Positions 15,644 through 24,400 of a DNA stretch of 64,000 nt are shown here, in pieces (positions within the stretch are counted from its first letter, which is position 1; the number at the start of each line of letters is the position of its first letter). The stretch covers positions 1-64,000 of the forward strand of contig NZ_PTIX01000030.1 of assembly GCF_002934265.1 (NCBI RefSeq), given 5' to 3'. A program made the position numbers and the translations under genes. The notes under the pieces are model-generated. The model saw only the letters and a list, made by a program, of their open reading frames with translations, was not told the DNA's origin and did not search any database. This stretch comes from Actinokineospora auranticolor. GTDB lineage: Bacteria > Actinomycetota > Actinomycetes > Mycobacteriales > Pseudonocardiaceae.

Positions 15644-18541
15644 CTAGCGGCGGGTCGCGAGGTCGGCGGCGATGAGGTCCTCGGCGGGGATCTCGATGGA
15701 CAGCCTGCCGCCCTGGTTGAGGCGCAGGGTGGCGCCGTTGAGGATGGGGAGCAGGTTGCGGGTTGTGGTTTGGACGGCGTGGACCGCGTGGGGCGGGAGG
15801 TGTTCGGGGGCGGTGTAGGCGTCGAGGTAGCGCCTGCCGTCGGGCATGAAGGTGAAGTTGACGGGGCCCGGCGGCGTGTCCAGGTAGACGGTGGCCTCCA
15901 GGGCGGCGTGCGGCACGTGGCGCTGCGGGGACCAGCCGACGGCGACGAAGGCGACCACGGCGTCGAAGTCGCACAGCGGGGGCGGGAACCCCTGCTTGCG
16001 CGGGCTGGGGCGGTAGTCGGGGTTGAGGTAGGTCTCGCCGGTCAGGTCGCCGTGGGGGCCGACCCGGTACGCGCCCAGCAGGGCCGCGTTGGGGACGCCC
16101 TCGACGTAGCGGGGGTCGATGTCCGGGTCGGCGCAGTAGACCCAGCCGTTGGGGGTGCGGCGGGCCTCTTGGCGCAGACCGTCGCTGATCGGCGGGAGAC
16201 CGGGGTGGCCGGGGACCGGGACGGGCGAAGCGCTTGGCGGGGAAGGGATTCCGGGCCCCGGGGGCGGCGGGAACCCGGCGGGGGCGACCGGTGGCGCGGG
16301 GAAGGCAGGGGGCGGCTGGGCGTGCCCCGGGGTGCTCGGCGTGGGGAACGGCGGCGGGACGGCCGGAGTGGACAGTGCGGGAGCGCCGGACGGCCACGAG
16401 GAGCCGGATGGTCCGTGAACGACCGGAACGGATGGCGCGGAAGGCCACGAGCCGCCCGGCGGCGCGAGCGGGTTCGGGACGGGTGGCGCGGGCCTGGCGG
16501 GAACGGGTGTGCCCGGACTCGACGGTCCGAGCGGGTTCGGCGCGGATGGTGTGGACGACCGCGCGGCGCCGGAACCGGGTAAAGCCTGCCTGCCGGGACC
16601 GGATGACGGCCCGCCCGGAGCGGACGGGGGCGGGACCCCCGGACCGGACGGCCCGAAAGCGAGCGGACCGGACGACGCGGACGACCGCGCGGCACCGGAT
16701 GGCGTGGAACCACCCGGCGCGGTGCCGGGGCGCGGGGGTGTGATGGCCCGGGTCGGCGAGAACGAGTTGGGGGCCAGTGGTTTCGGGACCTCCGGCACGC
16801 GCTCGACGAGGTCGCCGCGGTCGAGGAACGCCTGGACGCTCTCCGGCAGCAGGTACGCCTCCGCCCCCGACGGGTGGGTGGCGGCGACCACGTGCCACGA
16901 CCCCTTCAGGCGGTAGCGGTGGTGCGGGTCGGTGCCGGTCGCCGCGACCCGGTGCGGCTGCGTGTCCGGTGGTACGAGCAGGTTCCCGCCGGTGGAGCCG
17001 TACCGCTCCAGCTCGACGTCGGCGATCACGGTGACCCGGATGTCCTCGAACTGGCTCAGCGACGGGTCCTCGTGGCCGAGCACCGCCGTCGACACCTGCC
17101 ACCAGTGCAGCGGTTCGTCCACTGTGTACACCTGGGCGTCGCGGTGGATCACCAGCTGCCCCACCAGGTAGGCCGCCGCCGACCGCGCGTCCCCGAACCG
17201 GACCGGGTCGACCCGGTGGTCGCCGCTCGCCCGGTAGACCAGCCACCAGTCACCGTCGCGGACCAGGCACCACGCGCCGCTGCGGTGTGCCTCCAACGAG
17301 AAGAACCGCGGCGACGTCCGGCACAGCAGCACCGCCTCCTGGACGGTCTTGACCGCTTCGCGCCGGTCGGCGTCGCTCACGGTGTCCTGCCCGGTGACCG
17401 CGGCCAGCGCCCGGTCCTGCGCCGCGGCCGGGACCACGTCCGGCAGCCGGTAGCGGTTCTGCCGGATGTGGTCGACCAACGCGAGGACGGGCGGCACCTT
17501 GTGCTCTTCCAGGTAGTACGCCACCGCCGCGGGCCACACCCAACGACCGTCGGTGTGGTACGCCATCGGCACCTGGTCCCGCTTGTCCGCCAACGCGTCC
17601 GGCCCGTAACCGCGAGCGGCCAGCACCACCGGGGCCTCGCGCAGGTACCGCAGGACCGCGGTCGCCTCCCGGCTGCTCACCATCGGCCGGTACCACTGCG
17701 TCCCGTGGTCGAACACCGGCGCCAGGTCCACGCGACCCGCGTCGGGATCGGGGTGGGGGTGCCACCCGTTGACCTGGTCGCGCCCGACCACCGCCACCGC
17801 CGCGGCGGCCATCCACTCGGGCACCACCTGGGGTTGGCGGGGCAGCATGCGCAGTTCGTCGGCACCATCGCCGACCGCGCCCAGCAACGACGGCGGCGGT
17901 CCCTCGATCAACGCGGCGGACTCGACCACCTCGTCCGGCGTCAGCTCGTAGGACATCGAGTACCAGGTGCCCCAGATCGCCTCATACGCGCGCATCCGCC
18001 AGCGGTGGAACCACTGGCCCACCATCGCGGGCGGCGACCACGACCGCGTCTCCCCGTCCGCGCCGGTCACCTCGGCCACGATCTCCATGCCGTACCCGAT
18101 GGCGTGGCAGGACACCTTCACCCGCCGCCACCCTGCCGGCGCGGCGGCGCGCACGGCGTCGATGGTGGCGTCGCGCACGGGTTCGAACCCACCGACCGGC
18201 AGGCCGCCCACGTGCACGGCGGGAAACTGCGGCCAGACCCCGCCCAGCGGTGCCATCCACCGGACCTGCACCACGGGCACCTCGGACAGCAGCCCGGCGA
18301 CCGGGTCGAACTCGACCACCTCGGCGGCACCGTCCACCAACCGCTTGGTGTACAGCTGGAACACCGATTCGAACGCCGACAGCGGCACCGACCACGCCGT
18401 GCGACCGTACCCGGCGTCCACCGGCCTGCCGCCCGCCACCTCACTGTCCACAATGGCGTATCCGTGCTCACCCGGGGTGTAGCGCAGCAGCTCGTTGCCG
18501 AAGACGGCGAAATCACGGCCTGGCACAGGGGACGACGTCAC
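15644..18541 (-). CDS. 965-residue immunity-like multidomain protein (YezG-like, TNT-linked, SseB-like parts)
   Basis: The start was placed at the GTG at 18541 (GAGGA upstream); an ATG at 18589 would add 16 residues. Residues about 135-205 resemble YezG/DUF600-type immunity domains (VTGADGETRSWSPP, then YEAIWGTWYSMSYELTP). Residues about 325-385 match a segment found in large proteins linked to TNT toxins (YHTDGRWVWPAAVAYYLEEH). After WHVVAATHPSGAEAYLLPES comes a roughly 160-residue Pro/Gly/Ser-rich linker (about 630-790). The C-terminal 165 residues are SseB-like (NFTFMPDGRRYLDAYTAPEH) with VEGVPNAALLGAYRV before it. No signal peptide or membrane segment is seen. The domain set and the YbaB gene upstream suggest a role in a toxin-immunity or type VII secretion locus; no WXG100 gene is visible here. 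Confidence 0.6.
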   Translation of the reverse strand: MTSSPVPGRDFAVFGNELLRYTPGEHGYAIVDSEVAGGRPVDAGYGRTAWSVPLSAFESVFQLYTKRLVDGAAEVVEFDPVAGLLSEVPVVQVRWMAPLGGVWPQFPAVHVGGLPVGGFEPVRDATIDAVRAAAPAGWRRVKVSCHAIGYGMEIVAEVTGADGETRSWSPPAMVGQWFHRWRMRAYEAIWGTWYSMSYELTPDEVVESAALIEGPPPSLLGAVGDGADELRMLPRQPQVVPEWMAAAAVAVVGRDQVNGWHPHPDPDAGRVDLAPVFDHGTQWYRPMVSSREATAVLRYLREAPVVLAARGYGPDALADKRDQVPMAYHTDGRWVWPAAVAYYLEEHKVPPVLALVDHIRQNRYRLPDVVPAAAQDRALAAVTGQDTVSDADRREAVKTVQEAVLLCRTSPRFFSLEAHRSGAWCLVRDGDWWLVYRASGDHRVDPVRFGDARSAAAYLVGQLVIHRDAQVYTVDEPLHWWQVSTAVLGHEDPSLSQFEDIRVTVIADVELERYGSTGGNLLVPPDTQPHRVAATGTDPHHRYRLKGSWHVVAATHPSGAEAYLLPESVQAFLDRGDLVERVPEVPKPLAPNSFSPTRAITPPRPGTAPGGSTPSGAARSSASSGPLAFGPSGPGVPPPSAPGGPSSGPGRQALPGSGAARSSTPSAPNPLGPSSPGTPVPARPAPPVPNPLAPPGGSWPSAPSVPVVHGPSGSSWPSGAPALSTPAVPPPFPTPSTPGHAQPPPAFPAPPVAPAGFPPPPGPGIPSPPSASPVPVPGHPGLPPISDGLRQEARRTPNGWVYCADPDIDPRYVEGVPNAALLGAYRVGPHGDLTGETYLNPDYRPSPRKQGFPPPLCDFDAVVAFVAVGWSPQRHVPHAALEATVYLDTPPGPVNFTFMPDGRRYLDAYTAPEHLPPHAVHAVQTTTRNLLPILNGATLRLNQGGRLSIEIPAEDLIAADLATRR

Positions 18542-18611
18542 AGTCGGCGGGTCCTCGGTTGGTCGACGGGCGGAGACGGTCGACCGCATCGTATGCGGTG
18601 CGCGGGACCGG

Positions 18612-19115
18612 TCAACGCCTGTAGATGGACTCGTCCCCGTAGTCGTCGTCCGGCTCGTCGGCCACCGGCCGCGGCGGGGCGGGCGGTGCCGGGCGGCGCG
18701 GCGGGGCGGGCTCGTCCGGGTCCTCGACCGCGCCGGGCGCGTAGCGGCGCTCCTCCGGCTCGTCGTCCTCGGGCGGCGGCAGGTACTGGGTGATCAGCCG
18801 GTAGGTCTCGGCCCCGGCACCGCCCGCGGCGGCGCCGAACGCCTCGGCGACCCGCTCACCGGCCGTGCGCTGCGCCTTGCGCGCGGTGGCCGTGATCTCG
18901 GCGGCGAGCTGCGCCGGTTGCCTGGTCATCGCGGCGGCGGTCAGCCGCACGTCGGTCAGCGCCCCGTTGGGCGCGACCGTGACGGTCACCGCGCCGTCGG
19001 GCGAGGACGCCGTCGCCGACGCGTGTGCCATGCCCTCGCCGATCGCGTCGGCCTTGGCCCGCGCGTCGGCGATCTTGTCCTCGAAGTCCCGCAGCCACTC
19101 GTCCGGCGTCTTCAT
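18612..19115 (-). CDS. YbaB/EbfC-family protein
   Basis: The 167-residue product starts at the ATG at 19115, six bases after GGGGAG. Residues about 1-105 have the YbaB/EbfC nucleoid-associated fold: an N-terminal coiled helix (FEDKIADARAKADAIGEGMA), a beta sheet (GAVTVTVAPNGALTDVRL) and a long C-terminal helix. The last 60 residues are acidic and Pro-rich, a common extension in actinobacterial paralogues. Many such paralogues sit beside type VII secretion or polymorphic-toxin genes rather than dnaX/recR. It is the first gene of the minus-strand set with the multidomain protein 70 bases downstream. DNA binding is the family expectation and is not shown here. Confidence 0.8.
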   Translation of the reverse strand: MKTPDEWLRDFEDKIADARAKADAIGEGMAHASATASSPDGAVTVTVAPNGALTDVRLTAAAMTRQPAQLAAEITATARKAQRTAGERVAEAFGAAAGGAGAETYRLITQYLPPPEDDEPEERRYAPGAVEDPDEPAPPRRPAPPAPPRPVADEPDDDYGDESIYRR

Positions 19116-19418
19116 CCACAGCTCCCCATACCGAATTCCACCCCCACCCTGGCACAAGGGGCGGCGGGCGCGGAGTCGAACACCGATTTCACGCCGCTGG
19201 GCCATTCGGCGGACGCGCCCCCCGTTCGGTCGCGTGCCCGGTGACGCTCGCGGGAGTCCGGCGGCCCGATCCGGTGGTCGGACCGCGGCATCAGTGCCGC
19301 GCAACCGCCGGGCAAGCGCCCGGCAAACGCGCGCCGCGACCCTGGCCGCGGACGCGCCCGGTCCGACCGAGCGGCCCCCGCTCCGCCGCGGCGCCGTCCA
19401 CGACGAGGAGGAAGCGTG
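19116..19418. other. divergent intergenic region between YbaB and propeller genes
   Basis: About 300 bases hold the promoters of the minus-strand YbaB set and of the plus-strand propeller gene. A small hairpin (gcggcatcagtgccgc near 19286) and the strong ribosome-binding site GAGGAGG just before 19416 are visible. I see no gene in it. Confidence 0.5.
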
Positions 19419-20537
19419 ATGCGCGCATCACTCCACCGGGTGTTGACCGGTGCCCTGGTCGCCGCGACCGCCGTGGTCGCCATGGCGCCCGCCGCGAGCG
19501 CCCGGGTGGTCCAACCGGCGCAGGTCGACTTCGGACCGGTCGCCACCCTGTCCCCCGCCGTCGGGCGGGACGTGGACGGGTCGCTGGCGGTGTTCGCCCG
19601 GGGCGCCGACCGGTCGCTGTGGTACGACACCCAGGCCCAGCCGGGGATCGGCTGGGGTGGCTGGCGCAACATCGGGAACAGACAGCTGGCGGGCAAGCCC
19701 GTCGTCGAGCGCAACTCGGACGGTCTGCTGACGGTCTTCGGCCGCGGCACGGACAACGCGCTGTGGTGGCGGGTGCAGACCGAGGCGGGCACCTTCGGCC
19801 CGTGGACCCGCATCGGCGGCGGCATCACCGACGACCCGGCGACCGCCCGCAACTCCGACGGCACCATCTCGGTGTTCGTCCGCGGCACCGCCGGTGACCT
19901 GTGGACGTGGAAGCAGGACGTGCCCAGCGGCACCACCGGCACGTGGACCGGCCTGGGCGGCGGCATCACCGGCAGCCCGTACGCCGCGCCGAACGCCGAC
20001 GGCCGGATCACCGCGTTCGTCGTCGGTGGCGGCGGCGCCCTCTACACGCGCACCCAGGCGGAGCCGTCGGGCGCGTGGGAGCCCGACTACACCTACCTCG
20101 GCGGCGTCGTCATCGCGCAGCCGGTCGCGCAGCGCGGCGTCGACGGCAAGCTGCGGGTGTTCGTGCTCGGCGGCAACAACGGGCTCTACGTGCGGACGCA
20201 GGCCGAGCCGAACGGCGCCTTCGAGCCGGACTACGGCTACCTCGGCGGCGTGTGGGCCACCGAGGCGTTCGCGGTGAGCAGGCAGGCCGACGGCCGGATC
20301 AGCGTCTACGGGCGCGGCACGGACAACGCCTACTGGACCGTCACGCAGAACACCCCGACCGGCGCCGAGTACTCCGGCCCGGCGTCGATCGGCGGCAAGT
20401 TCGCCGGTGGCGCCGCGGTGGCGGTGAACGTGGACGGCAGGCTGGCCGTGTTCGGCGTCGGCACCGACCGCCAGGTGTGGTCCAGCACCCAGGTCGAGCC
20501 GGACGGCGGCTACGGAAAGTGGTCCATCGTCGACTGA
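19419..20537 (+). CDS. secreted PLL-type beta-propeller (lectin-like)
   Basis: The 372-residue product starts at the ATG at 19419, eight bases after GAGGAGG (a GTG directly before it is the alternative). A signal peptide covers residues about 1-29 (VLTGALVAATAVVAMAPAASA). The rest is a run of about seven roughly 48-residue blades with the repeating pattern DGxLxVFxRGTDNALWxRxQ, GGxIxxxPxAxxNxDGR. This is the signature of PLL-like seven-bladed propellers, which include fucose-binding lectins of Photorhabdus. The repeated Trp/Tyr positions (LWYDTQ, LWWRVQ, LYTRTQ, YWTVTQ) fit sugar-binding sites. It is likely an extracellular carbohydrate-binding protein. A strong terminator follows, so it is monocistronic. 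Confidence 0.75.
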   Translation: MRASLHRVLTGALVAATAVVAMAPAASARVVQPAQVDFGPVATLSPAVGRDVDGSLAVFARGADRSLWYDTQAQPGIGWGGWRNIGNRQLAGKPVVERNSDGLLTVFGRGTDNALWWRVQTEAGTFGPWTRIGGGITDDPATARNSDGTISVFVRGTAGDLWTWKQDVPSGTTGTWTGLGGGITGSPYAAPNADGRITAFVVGGGGALYTRTQAEPSGAWEPDYTYLGGVVIAQPVAQRGVDGKLRVFVLGGNNGLYVRTQAEPNGAFEPDYGYLGGVWATEAFAVSRQADGRISVYGRGTDNAYWTVTQNTPTGAEYSGPASIGGKFAGGAAVAVNVDGRLAVFGVGTDRQVWSSTQVEPDGGYGKWSIVD

Positions 20538-20545
20538 CCGCCTCC

Positions 20546-20590
20546 CGGTCGGTTGACCGCGCTGCGCCGAGCAGGGCGGTCGACCGACCG
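20546..20590 (+). terminator. strong hairpin after the propeller gene
   Basis: A 15-bp stem (cggtcggttgaccgc at 20546-20560 with gcggtcgaccgaccg at 20576-20590, one mismatch) encloses a 15-nt loop and begins 8 bases after the stop. Confidence 0.75.
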
Positions 20591-20719
20591 GTTCGGCCTG
20601 TTCGGGCCCCGATCGCGTCACCCCACCGTGATCGCCGGGAGTGGCATAGTCAGTACCGCGCTCCCCCAGGTCGGGAAGTACGCCTGGTGGGGGAATCCGT
20701 AACCGGCGAGGAGGCGGGT

Positions 20720-21586
20720 GTGCCCCCAGGCGAGTTGCAGGTGCTCGGACCGTTCCGGGCTCGCCGCGGCGACGTCGACGTGCCCCTGCCGGTCGGCGTG
20801 CTGCGCACCGTGCTCGCCGCGCTGGCGCTGGCCGGTCGCCCGGTGCCGCGGCCCCGGCTGCTGGACCTGGCCTGGCCGGAGGCGGCCCCGCACTCGGGGC
20901 ACAAGGCGGTGCACGTGGCGGTGTCGCGGCTGCGGGCCTGGCTGCGCGCGGAGTTCCCGGACACCCGCATCCACCGCGAGCACGACAGCTACCACCTGGT
21001 CACCGGCCCGACGACCAGCACGGACGCGGCCCGCTTCGAGCACCTGGTCGCCGACGGCCTCGACCCGGCCGCCCACCCGGCGCTGCGGGTCGACGGCCTG
21101 CTCGCCGCGCTGGCCCTGTGGCGCGGCCCGGTCCTCGACGGCCACCCCGTCGCCGCCGCCTTCCCGACCGCCGTGCGCTGGGACCTGTCCCGGATCTCGG
21201 CCGCCTGCGCCCTGGCCGACGCGGCCACCGCCGTCGGCAGGCCAGCCGCAGCCGTCCCCACCCTCGCCACCCTGGCCGCCGAGCGCCCCACCGACGAGGC
21301 CGTCTACGCGAGCTGGGCCCGGCTGCTCGTCGCCTGCGGCCGCCAAGCCGAGGCCCTGGCCGCGCTGAACACCCTCCGCGCGCGGCTGGTCGACGACCTG
21401 GGGATCGAGCCGGGCCCCGTGCTGCGCACCACCTTCCAGCAGGTCCTCAACACCTACCCGGCCCAGCCCCGCGACGACACCGCCGTCCTGCGCGTGCTGT
21501 CCGACCCGCGCGGCGGACCGCCGTCAGGCACGTACGTGGCGCTGTTCGGCGCGCGGCAGGCCCGCCTCGGCACACCATCGGTGTGA
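20720..21586 (+). CDS. short SARP-type transcriptional regulator (wHTH plus BTAD)
   Basis: The 288-residue product starts at the GTG at 20720, six bases after GAGGAGG; an earlier in-frame GTG near 20687 lacks such a site. Residues 1-95 form the OmpR-like winged helix (LQVLGPF, VLRTVLAALALAGRPV, HKAVHVAVSRLRAWLR). Residues 105-250 form the BTAD domain, ending in the conserved ARLVDDLGIEPGPVLRTTFQQVL. There is no NTPase or TPR extension, so this is a minimal SARP like ActII-ORF4. The winged helix is less conserved at its start than in classical pathway SARPs. No biosynthetic cluster is adjacent, so its target is unknown. Confidence 0.8.
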   Translation: MPPGELQVLGPFRARRGDVDVPLPVGVLRTVLAALALAGRPVPRPRLLDLAWPEAAPHSGHKAVHVAVSRLRAWLRAEFPDTRIHREHDSYHLVTGPTTSTDAARFEHLVADGLDPAAHPALRVDGLLAALALWRGPVLDGHPVAAAFPTAVRWDLSRISAACALADAATAVGRPAAAVPTLATLAAERPTDEAVYASWARLLVACGRQAEALAALNTLRARLVDDLGIEPGPVLRTTFQQVLNTYPAQPRDDTAVLRVLSDPRGGPPSGTYVALFGARQARLGTPSV

Positions 21587-21771
21587 GGTCGGGGCGGAAC
21601 CGTCCTCGACGGACGGCCGCTGCCGATGTCCTCCGGGTGTGACCACGGGCAACGGCACGGTTCGGGCGATCGGCGGCGACGCGTCACCGGTTCGGGTTAT
21701 GGTCGAGGAGTGTGCCGACGCTGGGTGGGTCCTGCTCGGTTCGGGTGGGAGAGGTCGGGCGGGGGCACGTC

Positions 21772-22620
21772 ATGAGTGATCTGGTCATCGCGGTCGGGCT
21801 GTGCGTGGTCGTCGCGATCGTCTACGCGGTCGCGGCGCTGATCCAGGCGCGGTTCGCGCACATGACGGTCCGCGAGCTGACGCGGGTGCCGATCTGGTGG
21901 GTCGCGCAGGTGCTCAACGCGTCCGGGGCCGCGCTGCACGTGGTCTCGCTCGGGTTCGGGCCGCTGTCGCTGATCCAGCCCCTGGGGGTGCTGACGCTGG
22001 TGATCGCGGTGCCGGTGGCGGCGCTGTCGGCGAAGCGGCGGGTCACCCGGTTGGAGCTGACCGGCATGGCCTGCACCGTCGTCGGGCTCGCCGGGCTCAC
22101 GCTCATCATCTCGACCAGCGGCAAGTCCGCCGCCCTCGGCACCGGCCAACTCGTCGGGCTGCTCGCGGTCAGCGCGGTGCTCGTCGTGGGTCTGGGCGTG
22201 CAGGGCAGCCGCCCCGGCGCGTCGCCGCTGTGGGAGGCGACGGCGGGCGGGCTGGCGTTCTCGGTGTGCTCGGCGCTGTGCCAGACGACCGTGGTCCACT
22301 TCGGCGACCGCGGCCTCGCGATCCTCGCCGAGCCGGTGACGATCCTGACCATCGCCGCGATCGGCAGCTACGCGATCGCCGCGACCGTCCTCACCCAACG
22401 CTCCTACCGGCACGGCCTCGGCGCGCCGCTCGCGGTGACGAACCTGGTCAACCCGGCCAGCGCGACCCTGATCGGCGTCGTCTTCCTCGGCGAGGAGCTG
22501 GGCGCGGGCACGGTGGCCATCACCCTCGCCGTCGCCTGCGGGATCACGGCGGCCCTCGGCGTCATGCAGCTGGCCCGCGCGCGGGACGCCCACCCGGACG
22601 AGCTGCCGGTCCAGGTCTGA
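21772..22620 (+). CDS. DMT-superfamily (EamA-like) transporter
   Basis: The 282-residue membrane protein has nine to ten predicted hydrophobic helices in two EamA-like halves. The first starts at LVIAVGLCVVVAIVYAVAAL, and the second includes LAILAEPVTILTIAAIGSYA and ending PASATLIGVVFLGEELGAGT. The Glu-containing GEEL motif in the penultimate helix is typical of drug/metabolite transporters. The ATG at 21772 was chosen because upstream in-frame residues are polar and unconserved. The substrate is unknown. It converges on the peptidase gene across a strong bidirectional terminator. Confidence 0.75.
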   Translation: MSDLVIAVGLCVVVAIVYAVAALIQARFAHMTVRELTRVPIWWVAQVLNASGAALHVVSLGFGPLSLIQPLGVLTLVIAVPVAALSAKRRVTRLELTGMACTVVGLAGLTLIISTSGKSAALGTGQLVGLLAVSAVLVVGLGVQGSRPGASPLWEATAGGLAFSVCSALCQTTVVHFGDRGLAILAEPVTILTIAAIGSYAIAATVLTQRSYRHGLGAPLAVTNLVNPASATLIGVVFLGEELGAGTVAITLAVACGITAALGVMQLARARDAHPDELPVQV

Positions 22621-22640
22621 CGAACTCCCCCGAACACGAC

Positions 22641-22674
22641 AGCGCGCCCCGCCCGGGTTCGGGCGGGGCGCGCT
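22641..22674. terminator. bidirectional terminator between convergent genes
   Basis: A perfect 15-bp stem, agcgcgccccgcccg (22641-22655) with cgggcggggcgcgct (22660-22674), has a 4-nt loop. It lies between the stops of the DMT transporter (22620) and the peptidase (22688). Confidence 0.9.
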
Positions 22675-22687
22675 GCGCGGTGGGTGC

Positions 22688-24220
22688 CTACCAGCCCCAG
22701 CCGGCTCGGACGACCGAACTCGGCAGCTGGACCGTCGGAGCCGCCGACCGCGCGGCGGCCGTAGTGGGCTCGGCGGCGGCGCACCGGGTGCCCGCGCGCG
22801 GGGTCTTCGCGGTGATCAGGTAGTTGTCCACCACGTCGCGGGTGCACTGGGTGCGGTTGTAGGCGAGGTGGCCCCAGCCCTCGTAGGTGACCAGCGTCGC
22901 GGTGTCGCGGATCTGCCGGTGCACGTTGGTCGCCCACTCGTGACCGGTCGACGGGTCGTGCTTGGCGTTGATCATCAGCAGGTCCGGCGCGTCGGTGACG
23001 TCCAGCCGGTGCTGCGGGTTGTTGACCTTGTCCGGCAGGCCGACGCAGCCGGTGGTGGCGATGTGCGCGAGGATCGAGCCGCGCATGTGCGGGGCCAGGC
23101 GGTTGGCGCGGTCGACCAGTGCCGCGAACTCGCGGTGGTCGCGCACCCGGAAGTCCCAGTCCTGGCAGAACACGGCGGCGAACGGCGCCTGCGCGGTCTC
23201 GGTGCCCGTGCGGACCCCGGGCGCGGCGGCGCGGGTCGTGGGAGCCGCGGCTTCCCAGTCGCGGATGCTGGTGGCCAGCCAGTCCCACGCGGGCAGGTAG
23301 AACAGGTCGAACGCGGTGTAGATGATCTCCGTCGAGTCGACCGCTCTGGTCGGGTCGGCGGGGTCGACGACCTCGCCGCGGTCGGCGCGGGCGAGCAGGT
23401 CGTCCCAGGCCTTCGGGACGTCGCGGCCGTGCAGCGCGCACGAGGTCGTGCGGTCGCACCACTCCACGAACTCGGCGAAGGAGTCCTCGGTGGTGGCGGA
23501 GGAGACCTCGGTGAACTTGCGGACGCCGTTGCTGTGGTCGATGACCGAGTCCATGACCATGGCCCGGATGTTGCCGCCGAACTCCTCGGCGTACTGGGCG
23601 CCGATCAGCGTGCCGTAGGACAACCCGTAGTAGTTGATCTTCCGCTCGCCCAGCGCGACGCGCAGCGCGTCCATGTCGCGGACTACCGACAGGGAGTCGA
23701 CGTGGTCGTAGATCGGACCGGTCTGCCTGCGGCAGTCGGCAGCCAATTCGCGGTTGTACGCGCCGAGCGCGGCGAACTCGGTCTGGTTGGCCGGGTACAG
23801 CGAGGGCTGGCGGGCGAGCACGTCCACCGAGCACTCCACCGGCGCGCTGCGCTTCACACCGCGCGGGTCGAACCCGATGACGTCGAAGCGCTCCAGCACG
23901 CGTGGGCTGAAGAAGGTGTTGGCCTCCAGGGCGAAGTCCACGCCGGAGCCGCCCGGGCCGCCGGGGTTGATCAGCAGGACCCCGGTCCGCTTGCGCGGGT
24001 CGGTCGCCGTGCGCCGGGCCACCGCGAGGTCGAACCGCGCACCGCGCGGCTTGGCCCAGTCCACCGGCAGGCTCAGCGTCGCGCACTCCGCCGTCACGTC
24101 CTCGACGCACGGCGACCACGCCAACCGCGGCCCCTGGTGCGCCGCGGCCGACGGCACCACCCCCAGCACGACCGCCACTGTCGCCGCCACACCGCCAACG
24201 GCCCGGATGATCCGCCGCAC
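22688..24220 (-). CDS. secreted alpha/beta-hydrolase peptidase (S33, tripeptidyl aminopeptidase-like)
   Basis: The 510-residue product starts at the GTG at 24220, five bases after GGAGG. A signal peptide covers residues about 1-30 (AVGGVAATVAVVLGVVPSAAA). The catalytic domain has the oxyanion motif LLINPGGPGGSG (about residue 85), the nucleophile elbow YYGLSYGTLIG (Ser near 175), the acid in LMINAKHDPSTG and the His in YEGWGHLAYNRTQC. The C-terminal extension with paired cysteines is that of the TAP-like family of Streptomyces secreted aminopeptidases. It probably removes tripeptides from extracellular peptides. It has its own promoter; the next gene upstream on this strand ends behind a terminator hairpin. 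Confidence 0.85.
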   Translation of the reverse strand: MRRIIRAVGGVAATVAVVLGVVPSAAAHQGPRLAWSPCVEDVTAECATLSLPVDWAKPRGARFDLAVARRTATDPRKRTGVLLINPGGPGGSGVDFALEANTFFSPRVLERFDVIGFDPRGVKRSAPVECSVDVLARQPSLYPANQTEFAALGAYNRELAADCRRQTGPIYDHVDSLSVVRDMDALRVALGERKINYYGLSYGTLIGAQYAEEFGGNIRAMVMDSVIDHSNGVRKFTEVSSATTEDSFAEFVEWCDRTTSCALHGRDVPKAWDDLLARADRGEVVDPADPTRAVDSTEIIYTAFDLFYLPAWDWLATSIRDWEAAAPTTRAAAPGVRTGTETAQAPFAAVFCQDWDFRVRDHREFAALVDRANRLAPHMRGSILAHIATTGCVGLPDKVNNPQHRLDVTDAPDLLMINAKHDPSTGHEWATNVHRQIRDTATLVTYEGWGHLAYNRTQCTRDVVDNYLITAKTPRAGTRCAAAEPTTAAARSAAPTVQLPSSVVRAGWGW

Positions 24221-24360
24221 GCCCGCCTCCGCTTCGCCACACAATTCGGACAATCGCGAGCAGAATTCCAGTCGGTTCCACCGGGCACAATGTCTGATAT
24301 CTCGCGATTTCCCGAATACCAGGGCATCGAGAGATCGATCATCCACACAGGACTATCGGA

Positions 24361-24395
24361 CGGGAGGGCGGTGCGCCACGCGCAACGCCCTCCCG
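24361..24395 (-). terminator. hairpin after the SDR gene
   Basis: A perfect 10-bp stem, cgggagggcg (24361-24370) with cgccctcccg (24386-24395), begins 6 bases beyond the stop of the minus-strand SDR at 24401. Confidence 0.75.
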
Positions 24396-24400
24396 GGCCG

